Source of the DNA: Cyclina sinensis
Lineage: Eukaryota; Mollusca; Bivalvia; Venerida; Veneridae
NCBI GenBank assembly: GCA_012932295.1
Contig: JAAONU010000008.1
Location: 34,710,949 to 34,774,948, forward strand
Direction: 5' to 3'
DNA: 64,000 bases
Positions 46,323-58,778 of the stretch are shown here, in pieces; the first letter of the stretch is position 1; each line of letters opens with the position of its first letter. The notes beneath the pieces were generated by a model. The model was given only the letters and a program-made list of their open reading frames with translations. It was not told the origin of the DNA and searched no databases. Made by a program: the position numbers and the translations under genes.

Positions 46323-49300
46323 GTAAGTCTTATTAAAACAATGAATTTTAAAATTTTAATCTTTTTTAGTTTGAATATATATATTATATTTGATGTAATA
46401 CTTTGTGTTTTTGCTGCGCTATACTTTTTAAGCATTGAAAAACCTTTTACATTTTAGTGATCTGAAAAGCATTACGTTTCTAAAACGTAAATATATGTGT
46501 ATGGTATGATATTTTTCGTCCTAAAATATGCCTCAGGCACTGTTGAGGATTCAAACCTCAGCAATCTGATACGCTTCTGCAACTGCGGCACATGAAAGAG
46601 GGAATAAGTATACTGCATACACATTGCAGCTTCAACAAAGTTTAAGTAAGGTATACGTAGCAGATAAGTTAAATGAAGCAAGTTCAAATATTTTTCCCTG
46701 AGAAATATAACTGAAATAAAGCGAAAATGAGTACTTTGATATTTAGTATAATATTCAAACACAGTGGACTGATAATCGGTTAAAACTGACACACTTTCCA
46801 CAATGTTCTAATGCAAAGCTGAAGTGAACATTCATAGCTTGAAACTATTCTTCCTAGAAATGACAATTGTTTTATGCCATTTTACTTAGTGACCTGGGAT
46901 TTCAAGACATAGCTCCGGTCGGATTTTTTTTTCAAAATTGTGTGCGAGTACCCTTTTTGTAACACTTGTTGTATATATATCCATATAAATAATACAAGTC
47001 ATTAAAATTGAGTGATGTATTATTCCCGGTATACATTCTTAATGTTTGTTTTCCTTTTGCAGTACAAGGCAAGGGAGACAACAAACAGGAGGTAATTGAT
47101 TTTTTTGACAAGGGTTAACAAACCTCACGCTGGTTATTTTAAGTTTTTTGACGGGGTGGATTTTTTGAAGAGAAGTGTCGATATATTTTTTCCAAAATAA
47201 AAACGGATTTTTTATTTGCCACCCAGAATAAGTCATTCTACTTTACTTGCACTGATGTTATTTGAGGTGAAAAAAAGGAAACATGGTAATACCACAGTTA
47301 AAGTGAAAAACTAAATGAGCTTTATATATTTGAAATTCAGATTGTACGGCATGGTCTGCAGATATTATACTACGGTGGTTTCCCGTATTTGTTATTTGTG
47401 GTATTTCTACAAGCAGTGATCAGCTTATTTATATACATTTTCTCTCTTATTTATTCTTATTCTTTCTGAATAATATGATCATAGATTTATATTCAATTTG
47501 TTTTATATCTGAAACATTACTGTCGTTTTAGGCCAGTTGCGAGTGCATCTACCAGCACAGGAGAAACTGTTTTAGAGGTAAGTGTATTCACTAGCTGGTC
47601 AGGTTTTTAGGAATACTTATTTGCTTAAGTTTCTTTAGTAACATAACTTTCTTCAGTTGCAAATCAATACCTTCTTCTCAGGCCTACAGTACGTACACAT
47701 TCATGTTGAACATCCTTGCCATTCCTGACATAAACAAAATAAGTTGTGGGAGAATCTTTAGGTCTGAATGCCTTAGAACTGCTTAAAAAGAATTGTGCCC
47801 AATTATTACTCTGAGAATGTTACTGCGAATAAAAATAGTTAATGGTAGAGGCCTGTGTTAACTCAGGATGGATAAGTTTGACTAGTTTAAGAATAGTGAT
47901 GGAGTAGAGGTATAAATAATTTTCTAAGGAAATGTTTTCTCACATCAATAGCCATTCTTCAGATTCAAAGTTTTTATTCAGCCTGTGATGTTTGTGTTTT
48001 TGTGTCGCCCTTTCGAAGAAAAGGTGATACATAGGGATCGCTTTGTCCGTCGGTCCGTCGGTCCGTCACGAAAACTTAACGTTGGCTATAACTTTGCCAT
48101 TTCTAAACATTATCTTATCAAACTTTCAAATTGTATTGCTTATGACAACAGGGTCAGGTTGATGCCAAAATTTCTAGGTCAAGGTCACATTTGACAGAGT
48201 TATGCCCCTTTTTATACATGGATTTTGTCATGAAAACTTAACGTTGGGAATAACTTTGCCATTTTTTAACATTTCAACATCAAACATCCAAATTATATTG
48301 CTTACCACAAAAGGGTCATGATGATGCCAAAATGTATAGGTCAAGGTCACAATTGACAGAGTTATGCCCCTTTTTGTACTTGGATTTTGTCATGAAAACT
48401 TAACAATGCCTATAACTATGCCATTTCTTCATGTTTCTTCATCAAACTTTCCAGTTGTAATGCTTACAATTGTATCACTTAAGACAACACCATTTTCAAG
48501 GGCAGATAACCCTCAAATTTTTTTTGCAATGTTATGCCCCTTTTTCAAGTTAAAATTTCTTGGTTAACCTTTTTCTTTATGTCCATGTCTCAAAAAGTGT
48601 CAAGGATATTCCATTCAAACTTGGAATACTTGATCACCAGCAAGACCCCTGCAAAGATTGTTGGTACCCATGTCCCTAGGGTCACAGTTAGCCCCACCCC
48701 CGGGGTCACTTAATTTTGCTTAAACTTATATATAAAAAAAACTTCTTAAGGCTAGAAATAAAATATTAACTGACATGAGATGGGTAAGTACTCCCCCCCA
48801 CTGTCCCCTCTGCATGGGAATCCGCCGCCCCCCCCCCCCCCAACCAGTCACCCCCCCCCCCCCCCCGGGCCCAATTTTTTTTTTTTAATTTTAAAACATA
48901 GGTACTTTACTTCCCATCCTACCTCAACCCCCCCTCAAAAAAACGCCATAAACCTTGAAAATGTAAAATTTAAACAATGCCAGAGTGTTAATAGAGCATG
49001 GATATCAGATGGGTTACATGCAGAGTACTGAAAGCAGATAGTGAAAAAAAGATTTTGTAATGGATAGATCAATCTTTCCATTAAATTTTGATTTTGGGTT
49101 TTTAATAAGTGACGTTAACCGTACAAAGTTGCTGAAATTCTAGATTCTCTCCTATTTTGTATCTTAACAAATCATTACTTTTCAAGAAGAGAATATAAAG
49201 TTTACCTATTTTTTTATTTTTATTTAGGAAGACAGGGGTGATATTTTGGTTGAAGAGGAGAGGAGGTAAGAAGCATTCACTTCAAATTGTATGGATATCA

Positions 49301-52300
49301 TCTGTCTCTAACTTTTATTCTTTATAAAATATCATTACCAAAGCGACAAAAAAATGGAAATATTTTTTGTATGCATACATATCTATGCATTAGCTGAGAT
49401 GTGGTTTTTCTTTCGAAAAATTGTACAAATTTTGCATTTGAATACAAAACAATTGTGTCTCGGAAGATGTTTGCCTTAACTTGACAGTTCATTATAAATA
49501 AATCACAATGTGAAATGTTAAATTGTTTCAGGCATGTTAAGCACGAGAATGATGAGGAACAGAGTGGAGATGATAGAACGTTAGTAGAGGTAAATTTCTT
49601 TGAAATAAAATCTGACAAATCCACCAGATTAACCCATTGGTAAAGAAATTTATAATTTGTCAACATAAGTCAATCTTCAAATTTCAAAATTTAACATTTT
49701 GCATGTCCGTATGACAGGAGACATGTTGACATGTATTGTAAAAATATTGAATAGAATGAAAAAATACCAGGGCTTCAATGAATGACTGCTCAGGGTTATA
49801 ATGATTCTTTGAAGGAATCTACTGTATATACAAGTTTCATTATTGACTGAACAGTTTATTAACAAAAGTATTTGAGAACAATATAAATAAGATTCTCAAA
49901 TGTACAAAGAAGGTGTCATGGATAAGGTATATTTTCTGGACAGACAGCATTGGTGTTTTTCTTTATTTTTATTTGGGTAATCTTTTCCTTACAGACCACA
50001 TGAATGTTAAGAAAACTTTTTACAATTGTCTTAATGGTATCATATATATCTTACTCTTCAAGTACCTTGATGTTTTTATGATATGAATGGTGAACTAAAA
50101 TACGTATCTGTTGTTGTTGGTAATTTTGACACATCTTTAACAATGCATAATAATTGAAACCAGCGGCTTTGGTATTTAAATGAAATTGCGAGATAATTGG
50201 CTGAGGATGCTTAAATAGAACAGAACAGAACTGAACAAAAACTTTATTTCACTCAATATGTTATACATGTTAACACTTATGAGTATAACGATTCATATAA
50301 CTAAACATAAAGCTGATACTTCAAACGTGACATGAATTATACAACAAATAAATAGTTTAAGTGAAATGAAAAAAATGGTACAAACCTTGAAAATGTAAAA
50401 TTTAAACAATGCCATAGTGTTAATAGAGCATGGATACCAGTTTGGTTACATGCAGAGAATTGAAAGCAGATAGTGAAGAAAAGCTTTCACTAAATTTGAT
50501 TTTGGGTTTTAAATAAGTGATGTTAACCGAACTAAGTTGCTGAAATTCTAGTTTCTTTCCTATTTTGTATCTTAACAAATCATTACTTTTCAAGAAGAGA
50601 ATATAAAGTTTATCTATTTTTTTATTTTTATTTAGGAAGACAGGGGTGATATTTTGGTTGAAGAGGAGAGGAGGTAAGAAGCATTCACTTCAAATTGTAT
50701 GGATATCATCTGTCTCTAGCTTTTATTCTTTATAAAATATCATTACCAAAGCGACAAAAAAAATGGAAATATTTTTTGTATGCATGCATATCTATGCATT
50801 AGCTGAGATGTGGTTTTTCTTTCGAAAAATTGTACAAATTTTGCATTTGAATACAAAACAATTGTGTCTCGGAAGCTGTTTGCCTTAACTTGACAGTTCG
50901 TTATAAATAAATCACAATGTGAAATGTTAAATTGTTTCAGGCATGTTAAGCACGAGAATGATGAGGAACAGAGTGAAGATGATAGAACGTTAGTAGAGGT
51001 AAATTTCTTTGAAATAAAATCTGACAAATCCACCAGATTAACCCATTGGTAAAGAAATTTATAATTTGTCAACATAAGTCAATCTTCAAATTTCAAAATT
51101 TAACATTTTGCATGTCCGTATGACAGGAGACATGTTGACAGGTATTGTAAAAATATTGAATAGAATGAAAAAATACCAGGGCTTCAATGAATGACTGCTC
51201 AGGGTTATAATGATTCTTTGAAGGAATCTACTGTATATACAAGTTTCATTATTGACTGAACAGTTTATTAAAAAAAGTATTTGAGAACGATATACATAAG
51301 ATTCTCAACTGTACAAAGAAGGTGTCATGGATAAGGTATATTTTCTGGACAGACAGCATTGGTGTTTTTCTTTATTTTTATTTGGGTAATCTTTTCCTTA
51401 CAGACCACATGAATGTTAAGAAAACTTTTTACAATTGTCTTAATGGTATCATATATATCTTACTCTTCAAGTACCTTGATGTTTTTATGATATGAATGGT
51501 GAACTAAAATACGTATCTGTTGTTGTTGGTAATTTTGACACATCTTTAACAATGCATAATAATTGAAACCAGAGGCTTTGGTATTTAAATGAAATCGCGA
51601 GATAATTGGCTGAGGATGCTTAAATAGTTTAAGTGAAATGAAAAAAATGGTACAAACCTTGAAAATGTAAAATTTAAACAATGCCATAGTGTTAATAGAG
51701 CATGGATACCAGTTTGGTTACATGCAGAGAATTGAAAGCAGACAGTGAAGAAAAGCTTTCACTAAATTTGATTTTGGGTTTTAAATAAGTGATGTTAACC
51801 GAACTAAGTTGCTGAAATTCTAGTTTCTTTCCTATTTTGTATCTTAACAAATCATTACTTTTCAAGAAGAGAATATAAAGTTTATCTATTTTTTTATTTT
51901 TATTTAGGAAGACAGGGGTGATATTTTGGTTCAAGAGGAGAGGAGGTAAGAAGCATTCACTTCAAATTGTATGGATATCATCTGTCTCTAGCTTTTATTC
52001 TTTATAAAATATCATTACCAAAGCGACAAAAAAATGGAAATATTTTTTGTATGCATGCATATCTATGCATTAGCTGAGATGTGGTTTTTCTTTCGAAAAA
52101 TTGTACAAATTTTGCATTTGAATACAAAACAATTGTGTCTCGGAAGATGTTTGCCTTAACTTGACAGTTCGTTATAAATAAATCACAATGCGAAATGTTA
52201 AATTGTTTCAGGCATGTTAAGCACGAGAATGATGAGGAACAGAGTGAAGATGATAGAACGTTAGTAGAGGTAAATTTCTTTGAAATAAAATCTGACAAAT

Positions 52301-55300
52301 CCACCAGATTAACCCATTGGTAAAGAAATTTATAATTTGTCAACATAAGTCAATCTTCAAATTTCAAAATTTAACATTTTGCATGTCCGTATGACAGGAG
52401 ACATGTTGACAGGTATTGTAAAAATATTGAATAGAATGAAAAAATACCAGGGCTTCAATGAATGACTGCTCAGGGTTATAATGATTCTTTGAAGGAATCT
52501 ACTGTATATACAAGTTTCATTATTGACTGAACAGTATATTAAAAAAAAGTATTTGAGAACGATATACATAAGATTCTCAACTGTACAAAGAAGGTGTCAT
52601 CGATGATGTTTTTATGATATGAATAATGAACGAATATACATATCTGTTGTTGTTGATAATTTTAACACATCTTTAACAATGCATAATAATTGAAAACAGC
52701 GGCTTCGGTATTTAAATGAAATCGCGAGATAATTGGCTGAAGATGCTTAAATAGTTTAAGTGAAATGAAAAAAAAAGTGATCAACCTTGAAATGTAAAAT
52801 TTAAACAATGCCAGAATGTTAATAGAGCATGGATATCAGATTGGTTACATGCAGAGTATTGAAAGCAGATAGAGAAAAAAGCTTTCGTAATGGATAGATC
52901 AATGTTTCCTCTAAAATTTGATTTTGGGTTTTAAATAAGTTACGTTAACCGCAGAAAGTTGATGAAATTATAGATTTTCTCCTATTTTCTATCTTAACAA
53001 ATCAGTACTTTTCGAGAAGAGAATATACAGTTTATCTTATTTTTTTTTTTTTATTTAGGATGACAGGGCTGATTTTGTTTTAGAGGAGGAATGGAGGTAA
53101 GAAGCATTCAAATTGTATAGCTATCATCTGTGTCTGTCTTTTGTTTTTTTTTATGATTACGTTACCAAAGCACCAAAATTTGAATGTCATTTGAATGTAA
53201 AATTGCCAAAAACGTGTTTCGGATGTTTTTACCTTTACTTGACAGCTTGTTATAAAAGTAAATCACAATGGAAATTTTTTATGTTCTTAGATACGTTAGA
53301 GAGGAGGAGGAGGAGGAGGACTCAGTAAGTGAGGAGGAAATAACTGTTGTTGTGGTATGTTTTCTTTTAAATAAAATCTGAAAGCTTTGAGAAATGAGTT
53401 TGTTACACTTAAGTTAACTTTCATCATATTAAGTCAATCTGTTTAAATCCGTATAAAACTTGTGACTATTATCTTAATGAGTTATTCCAGGACAATGCTG
53501 TCTATTTGACATGAATGAAGAACTATTATTACTATCCATTGTTTATTATGATACATCTCAAACCATGAATGGCAGTTGAACCTAGAACCTTGCTGTTTGG
53601 GGCAGCATGCCAGTCAATTTGTACAGCATGCTTAATTAGCTCAAATTTCATGAAAATTTATTTTTCATTTTGCTAAATTAAATTTAACATCATAAAATTA
53701 TATGCAATTTTCAGAATCCTGATTGGAGAGATGAAGAGGATGATCAGGCAAGGAGGTAAGTTTTGGTGTCACTGTGTGGGTAAATTATCTCTTTATTCTA
53801 CTCTCATCTATCCCTCTGTGCATTCATCAGAATTCTATTCATGTGTTTATCAGAGTGGAACTGTGACTTTCTTCTTACAAACCTTAAGAGACTATAGCCT
53901 GATTCATGACAATGTGTTATTACTTCTTTAATGAACATCAGATTAGTTAAGTCTTTGGCTACATTTAAATAATTATTTGCTTTTGATATTACATTCATAA
54001 CAAAGTTGAAATAGTAACACTAGTTTTTATTTCGAGGTGTGTTTTACACGCAGAAAATAAACATTTGGCTCAACATATTGTAGTGAGAGTTTGTCACCTG
54101 CCAGTCTTTATAAATGTACATAATTTAACTATTCTTTTACAGTAAAAGCTGCTATTAAACATGGACGTGTTTAGTCATGAATACTATATGTTTTTACACT
54201 GCATGCAGATGTCTTTCTTGTTGTTGTGAGGCTTCAGCTTTCATAGTTCATTCCTCCACTATATCCAAATATTGTTGTTTTTTTCAGTGAAGAGAGTGAA
54301 GAAGAGGAAATGATTGTTATGCCTGTCATGGTAAATTCCTTTTTGTTTTCTTTAGAAAAAAATTTTCTTCTTTTTTTTCTCAAATTAAAAGGTTAAGGTT
54401 GCAGAAGCTACTGTGCTCAAACATTGCTAGTGGTTTCTATGTATATTACAATATATATTATGACTCGGGGTTACGTTGTCCAGCATTTTTCTATCTGTAC
54501 TGATGCATCTATACATGTAATGATTAAAGCTAATAAAAGTATTGTTACAAACATAATGTTGAGATGAAAATGATGCAAGCTGTATTTTACAACTGTTTGA
54601 GCATGTTTAAGAACATTTCTCTGAGACAACAGTCCTTCACCAGATGAAGGAAATGGAAATGCTGCCTTCAGCTTTGTGCAAAATTGTATCTGAAAAACAA
54701 ACAACAGTAGTCTTGATTTTCTTCAAAAGCCTATTTCCATCACTTTATATGACAAAAATAATACAAACATATCATAACATTTCAGAAGCACGCATAAAAT
54801 AAAGTATGTTGGAACAGAACAAAAATAAAAGCACAACAGTTTTTACATAGAAATGTATTTTGGGGTGTTATTTTTCTTACTTTGTTTTTTTTTCTCACAT
54901 TTTAGGAGATAAGACCACGCCAACATCGGCAGTCCTCAGACAGAGTAATATCTGCTCAACATCACTTGGTATTTTTATTTCTGGATTGTTGTTTCCCCTA
55001 GCAATGACATGTGAGAAGGAAAGTTCTACTTAAAAGAAAATTCCATTTACTTTGCTCTCTACTGAGTTACCAATACTGGATTTACTTGTATGTAGAGATC
55101 ATGCAAAAAAAAAAAAAACTGTAACTTAACGCTTCAATCATTATTTATCTCTTGGCATAATACAGTCTGTATCATTTTTACATTCTCTTGCAGTCTGTCT
55201 TCTTCTTGACTGGCTTAAAACATATCAATTAAAAACAATCTAAACTTAAATAAAAGTCTTCAAAATTTTAACTACTTCAGTTTTCTCGCTTTATTTTTTT

Positions 55301-56265
55301 CATGTGTTTTTATACTTGTGTACTTGGCTCTTGCAAAGAATTTGTTTGCATTTACAACAACAGCTTATCCAATTCATTATTATACCTTACAGATTTTACC
55401 AAGGCTTGACTTCGGTAATGGAATCAGACGTGTAAGTATCTCAACATTAATGTGCAAAAATAATATCATGAAATTTACATTAAATTTTAGGTTAAGGATC
55501 TTTAATATGAATAATTCATTCATATTTTTGGGGGACAGTCATTTGATTTTTGTCACTGAGGAATCTGACTGAATCCAGTTTTCATATGGATATTGACTTT
55601 AAAAGATTTGTATGTTTTGCCAGGGTCACCAAAGTTAGTACCTCATCATTGTAGATGTTAAATTTCTCTGATCAAAAATCATGAAAAATCTTTTGATTTA
55701 TCTGTCACTGGTGCTCAACATTCAGACATTGTTAGGCTAGACAAAATATGCCAGGATAGAAATTGCAAAAAAGGTTCCACAGTTACCTCTGCTATATTGT
55801 ACTATGGATTTATTAAAAATAATTTACAAAATATAGAAATAAATAAACAAAATGCAAAATCATATACAATTAAGTTCAATCAAAATATTTTGTTTGTTAG
55901 GTTAAAATTTTAGATGCAGATCAGCATTCTGTTATGTTGTTTTACCTTTTTTTAATCAGGGGAGGCAACTGGACATGACATTATATATTTAAAGGGAGAA
56001 AATATAAGTGACTTATTTTTCTGAATGCAGCCTCAGTGACACATTCCAATGGTTGTCTTGTAAAAATGTGTCTTCTTTGTTTCAACAGAAATGAAAAGTA
56101 AGAAAATATCTGCCTTAACTTTCTTATTTCAACTTCATAGGACACACAAAATAAGATGTGTTGATCTCTATAGACTTTCATTCAAGAGTTTTAATGTTGG
56201 CTTCTTTCTGTTTTCAGTCTGGAAGGATACGCCGGCCAGTTCAGAGGCTTCAGATGCAGTGGTAG
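43622..56265 (+). CDS. Gene C: Glu-rich repeat protein, 19 coding exons, family unknown
   Basis: Exons 43622-43689, 45086-45134, 45761-45830, 46288-46322, 47063-47091, 47532-47577, 49228-49265, 49532-49589, 50636-50673, 50941-50998, 51908-51945, 52212-52269, 53059-53096, 53291-53354, 53715-53755, 54288-54330, 54906-54968, 55393-55431 and 56218-56265 join without a frame break: 921 nt, 306 residues plus TAG. The start ATGG follows TTAC. Protein: basic N-terminus with a KKRKRER nuclear-signal-like cluster, short coiled coil (ALRERVAYLENELRR, ~60-74), Ser/Thr-rich linker, acidic modules (~100-257), and a basic end SGRIRRPVQRLQMQW. Probably nuclear and largely disordered (inference). No enzyme or binding domain is recognised. 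Exons are 29-70 nt, far too short to stand out as open frames. An upstream coding exon cannot be excluded. Confidence 0.8.
46515..46590 (-). mobile_element. tRNA-like SINE head in gene C intron
   Basis: The minus strand reads 'tgccgcagttgcagaagcg' (A-box-like) and 'tgaggtttgaatcctca' (a perfect 5-bp T-arm with B box). No matching acceptor stem, so a tRNA-derived repeat rather than a tRNA gene. Its body was not delimited. Confidence 0.5.
47063..47577 (+). CDS. Gene C exons 5-6: oldest two-exon module
   Basis: YKARETTNR-R + PVASASTSTGETVLE. Exon 5 is phase 0 in and 2 out, ending AGG AG|; exon 6 is 2 in and 0 out, ending T-V-L-E. Same phase and end pattern as the later modules, so it is probably an early diverged copy. 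Confidence 0.7.
47990..48560. repeat. Interspersed repeat, three ~162-bp units
   Basis: Starts 'gtgtcgccctttcgaag...gtccgtcggtccgtcggtccgtc'. Then units start with 'gtcacgaaaacttaacg' at 48065, 48227 and 48389 and include 'aactttgccatttct' and 'ggtcaaggtcacatttgacagagttatgccccttttt'. Lies in a gene C intron. Confidence 0.8.
48785..48870. repeat. C-rich low-complexity tracts
   Basis: Several runs of 8-16 C with short spacers ('ccgccgcccccccc', 'cacccccccc'). Length may be assembly-sensitive. Confidence 0.9.
48945..50212. repeat. Gene C segmental duplication, copy 1
   Basis: Unit starting 'aaccttgaaaatgtaaaatttaaac' and ending 'gctgaggatgcttaaatag', with exons 7 and 8. Nearly identical to copies 2 and 3. 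Confidence 0.95.
49228..49589 (+). CDS. Gene C exons 7-8: acidic module copy 1
   Basis: EDRGDILVEEERR (exon 7) and HVKHENDEEQSGDDRTLVE (exon 8), 32 residues and 96 nt, entering and leaving in phase 0. TATTTAG and TTTCAG acceptors, GTAAGA and GTAAAT donors. Confidence 0.85.
50219..50355 (-). mobile_element. 137-bp retroelement 3'-tail-like insertion between copies 1 and 2
   Basis: Present only here. The corresponding junctions at 51628 and 52755 lack it. It is bounded by TAAATAG (50212-50218 and 50349-50355), a 7-bp target duplication, and reads on the minus strand toward 'tattgagtgaaataaagtttt' and a TTCTGTTCTGTT tail, like a truncated LINE or SINE 3' end. Confidence 0.8.
50356..51627. repeat. 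Gene C segmental duplication, copy 2
   Basis: 1272-bp unit starting 'tttaagtgaaatgaaaaaaatgg', with exons 9 and 10. Confidence 0.97.
50636..50998 (+). CDS. Gene C exons 9-10: acidic module copy 2
   Basis: Same as copy 1 except G to E (SEDD). Surrounding intron sequence is also nearly identical, so the duplication is recent. Confidence 0.85.
51628..52754. repeat. Gene C segmental duplication, copy 3
   Basis: Same start as copy 2, with exons 11 and 12. A deletion of about 145 bp joins 'ggtgtcat' to 'cgatgatgtttttatgat'. Confidence 0.95.
51908..52269 (+). CDS. Gene C exons 11-12: acidic module copy 3
   Basis: As copy 2 except E to Q (LVQEE). Splice sites intact. Confidence 0.85.
52755..53360. 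repeat. Gene C segmental duplication, diverged copy 4
   Basis: Starts like the others ('tttaagtgaaatgaaaa', 'atgtaaaatttaaacaatgcca') but is clearly more diverged and loses similarity after exon 14. Confidence 0.85.
53059..53354 (+). CDS. Gene C exons 13-14: diverged module with poly-Glu
   Basis: DDRADFVLEEEWR + YVREEEEEEDSVSEEEITVVV. The Glu run is encoded by a GAG trinucleotide repeat (53301-53321), likely length-variable. The intron between is a diverged version of the other copies. Confidence 0.8.
53715..54330 (+). CDS. Gene C exons 15-16: most diverged acidic module
   Basis: NPDWRDEEDDQAR + SEESEEEEMIVMPVM. Same 0-2/2-0 phases and AGG AG| junction as the other modules. Confidence 0.75.
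54906..56265 (+). CDS. Gene C exons 17-19: basic C-terminus
   Basis: Three phase-0 exons: EIRPRQHRQSSDRVIS then AQHHL; ILPRLDFGNGIRR; SGRIRRPVQRLQMQW and TAG at 56263-56265. The closing basic motif resembles R-x-R-R-P-x-x-R-L tails seen in many unrelated proteins, including transposon-encoded ones; no assignment is made. Confidence 0.72.
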
Positions 56266-57000
56266 AAATCACTTGGTAAATTTAACCATATACCATATTT
56301 ACAGCTGCTGTTGCAAGGTTATACAATTTGCTTACTTAATATACATGCATATTAATGTTCATATGAGAATTGTTATTTATTTGATCATGCCTACTGCCTA
56401 TTAACAATCTTCTTTTATAGTTGTATATCAGTAGAAAAACTGGTACTTGAAATATTATTTAGATACAATGTCATGTTAATGTTATTACATTGTAATTAAA
56501 AATTAAGTAAATTTGCTTTACCATGTGTCAAACACAAATGAGGTTTTATGTCCCCAATACTTTGGGGGGCATAAAGATTTGCCTTTATCCGTCTGTTTGA
56601 CTGTCATGCTGTCTGTATGTTGACCTGAGTGTGGTTTGTGTCGTATGAAACTTAAAACTTACAACGGCTATATCAGAGTAATAAAACTTTCTAAGAATAG
56701 TTGCCAGCATGTGAACTTATACACTTAGGTATTTTGATGAAAATCTATTGGATAGCACAGTTATGCCCCCTGATAAAGCATTTTCAGACTTTATATACAC
56801 CTGTTATTGGACAGGATTTTTTTGTGGAGATACAGTGCAATGTAGGGGCATCTGTGTCCTATGGACACACCTCTATTTTAAACAGGGCCTTTTTTGAAAA
56901 TTCACACCATGTTTGGCAAATTTTGACAGGTATTTTAGCTATATATTGCCTTATGTTCATTGATGTTGGTTTAATGTAAAACTCTGAAATAAATTAAGGG
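56266..57000 (+). other. Probable 3' UTR of gene C
   Basis: AT-rich. AATAAA at 56680-56685 and 56988-56993. A bivalve-type repeat lies within it. Confidence 0.4.
56546..56878. repeat. Bivalve-type MITE-like repeat
   Basis: Starts 'tatgtccccaatactttggggggcataaag' and ends 'gtaggggcatctgtgtcctatggacac', with 'gttatgccccctgata' inside. The short GGGGCAT/ATGCCCC ends resemble those at 4895-5295. The grouping is inferred. Confidence 0.5.
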
Positions 57001-58134
57001 GAATCAGGTAAGGAGTTTAATATAACCATTATGTTCTCTGTCCCCTTTTTGCAGAAACACTTTTCAGGGTGATGAATCAAAAAACAGAATATTATCTATT
57101 GGCCCTTTTTATGATGAAAATATTATTTAATATCTGAACTGCAAACATTTCTAAGTATTATTAATTTGTTTGTCTTTACACTGAAATATTTAGGTATACA
57201 AATCAAAACTACAAGTATATTTGCTGGAAAAAAGTGCAAACTCTTGAATAATGTTCAATAGCTCAGCCTTAAAACATTCCTTATATTATCTTATATTCAA
57301 ATTATGATAATGTAAAAGCAGAGAGATGGCAAACAAAATATGTCAGAGTGACAGATAAAAAAATGGTTCTGCACCTTTAAAATTTACTGTAAACAGTGTG
57401 TCTCCTTTTGTAGACACTGATTGGTCAAATAGGTCGTTTGGTTTGGTTGTGGCAGGGATTTATCCATGTGAAACTATCTGAGCTAATCCTACTGTGTGTG
57501 TAAGCATGCAACATTGTAATTGATTTGTTTTTGCTGAACAACTGGATGAAATAAGCATGTTTTGCATAATTTCAAACTTCAGTAGACTTTGGAGGATTGT
57601 CAGGTTCTTTAGCAAATACTAGGTTTATTAACGTGAGGTGATACAGAGATGGATACCATGTTCCAAACACAGGAATTTCCAGGTAAAGTTAGCAATATTT
57701 GGTAGTCATTCATCAAGCCAAATTGTATGTCTTCACTGTATAGTATAATGTATATTGTTTGCCAACAGCAATGCAATTAAACTCTTTGGTCATGTCGAAT
57801 GTCATTTAATTTACAAAAATGAAAAAAAAAAAATGCAACATAGGGGAACAGAATTGAAGAACTCTGTAAATAACTTGAGAACAAGTGCTTGAAAACCCTT
57901 TAGTCTTTAAAGCGACTACCGCACAGACAATGAAAAAAAAGAAAATATTTATACATCTTGAAATTCTTGCTGTAATTGTGAAGAACATATTTAAACTTAG
58001 TCACTGGCTCAGTTTTTGCTACAGAAAAACATCAAAATATAAAGTTTTAACCAACTTTTAATAGTAAAAACTTTACCCTGTTAGTCACAGGATAGATATT
58101 TTAGTTATAACATAATTTTGACATGCATAGTTAA
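57001..58134. other. Intergenic, no feature seen
   Basis: AT-rich, with no exon or repeat family recognised. Confidence 0.35.
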
Positions 58135-58345
58135 CTTGGCTCTGTGGCACAGTGGTGTAGAATGCCACCTCATATTTTACTGACCGAAAGGTCATGGGTT
58201 CGAATCCTGGTTATGTCAAAACTTTATTTTTTCAGTTTTCATTGTGTATATAAGCATATTATTGTGTTTTTTTCCATAGTATATCAACTTTCTTTAAATT
58301 TTAAGAAAAAAAAAAATCAGCTACATTCTGTGAGTCAGTCGCTTT
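58135..58345 (+). mobile_element. tRNA-derived SINE, family 3
   Basis: The head has A box 'tggcacagtggtgtagaatg' and B box 'gggttcgaatcctgg'. The body is AT-rich and ends near 'gtgagtcagtcgctttaaag'. No acceptor-stem complement, so not a tRNA gene. Confidence 0.75.
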
Positions 58346-58778
58346 AAAGGTTAATTGAACACAATGAGTAGATGTTTATTTTGACTTTTGGCTCTGAAAT
58401 GTTTGACTATTATGAGAAAATCAAATATACCATGGCAGTAAATGTGATTCAAAATGTTTTTATATAGTCTTAGAAAAATAATATTCAGAACAATTGTACT
58501 CAAAAAGTTAAATATCAAGCTATTTTTTGAATGGCTGATATCCACCTTCAGAGTAAAGGCAGAAGTCGCATAACTGAGAATAAGAAAAATAATAAAAATA
58601 AACAAAATAATTGATGATGTTGATAATGATGATGATGCTTATAATGATGTAAAATTTTATTATGGCACTTGGATGGCATCACATATATGGTGATATTTGA
58701 GTGATTAAAATGTTGGAATGATTTGATAATTTCAAATGATACCAATGATGTTTCATATCAGTTGTTCATATTTGGTGC

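Noticed and set aside
49322..52346. A 110-114 codon minus-strand frame (starting MLTNYKFLYQWVN) conserved in three copies
   Set aside because: It is antisense to gene C exons and introns in three very recent duplicates; conservation follows from recency. The diverged fourth copy does not keep it.
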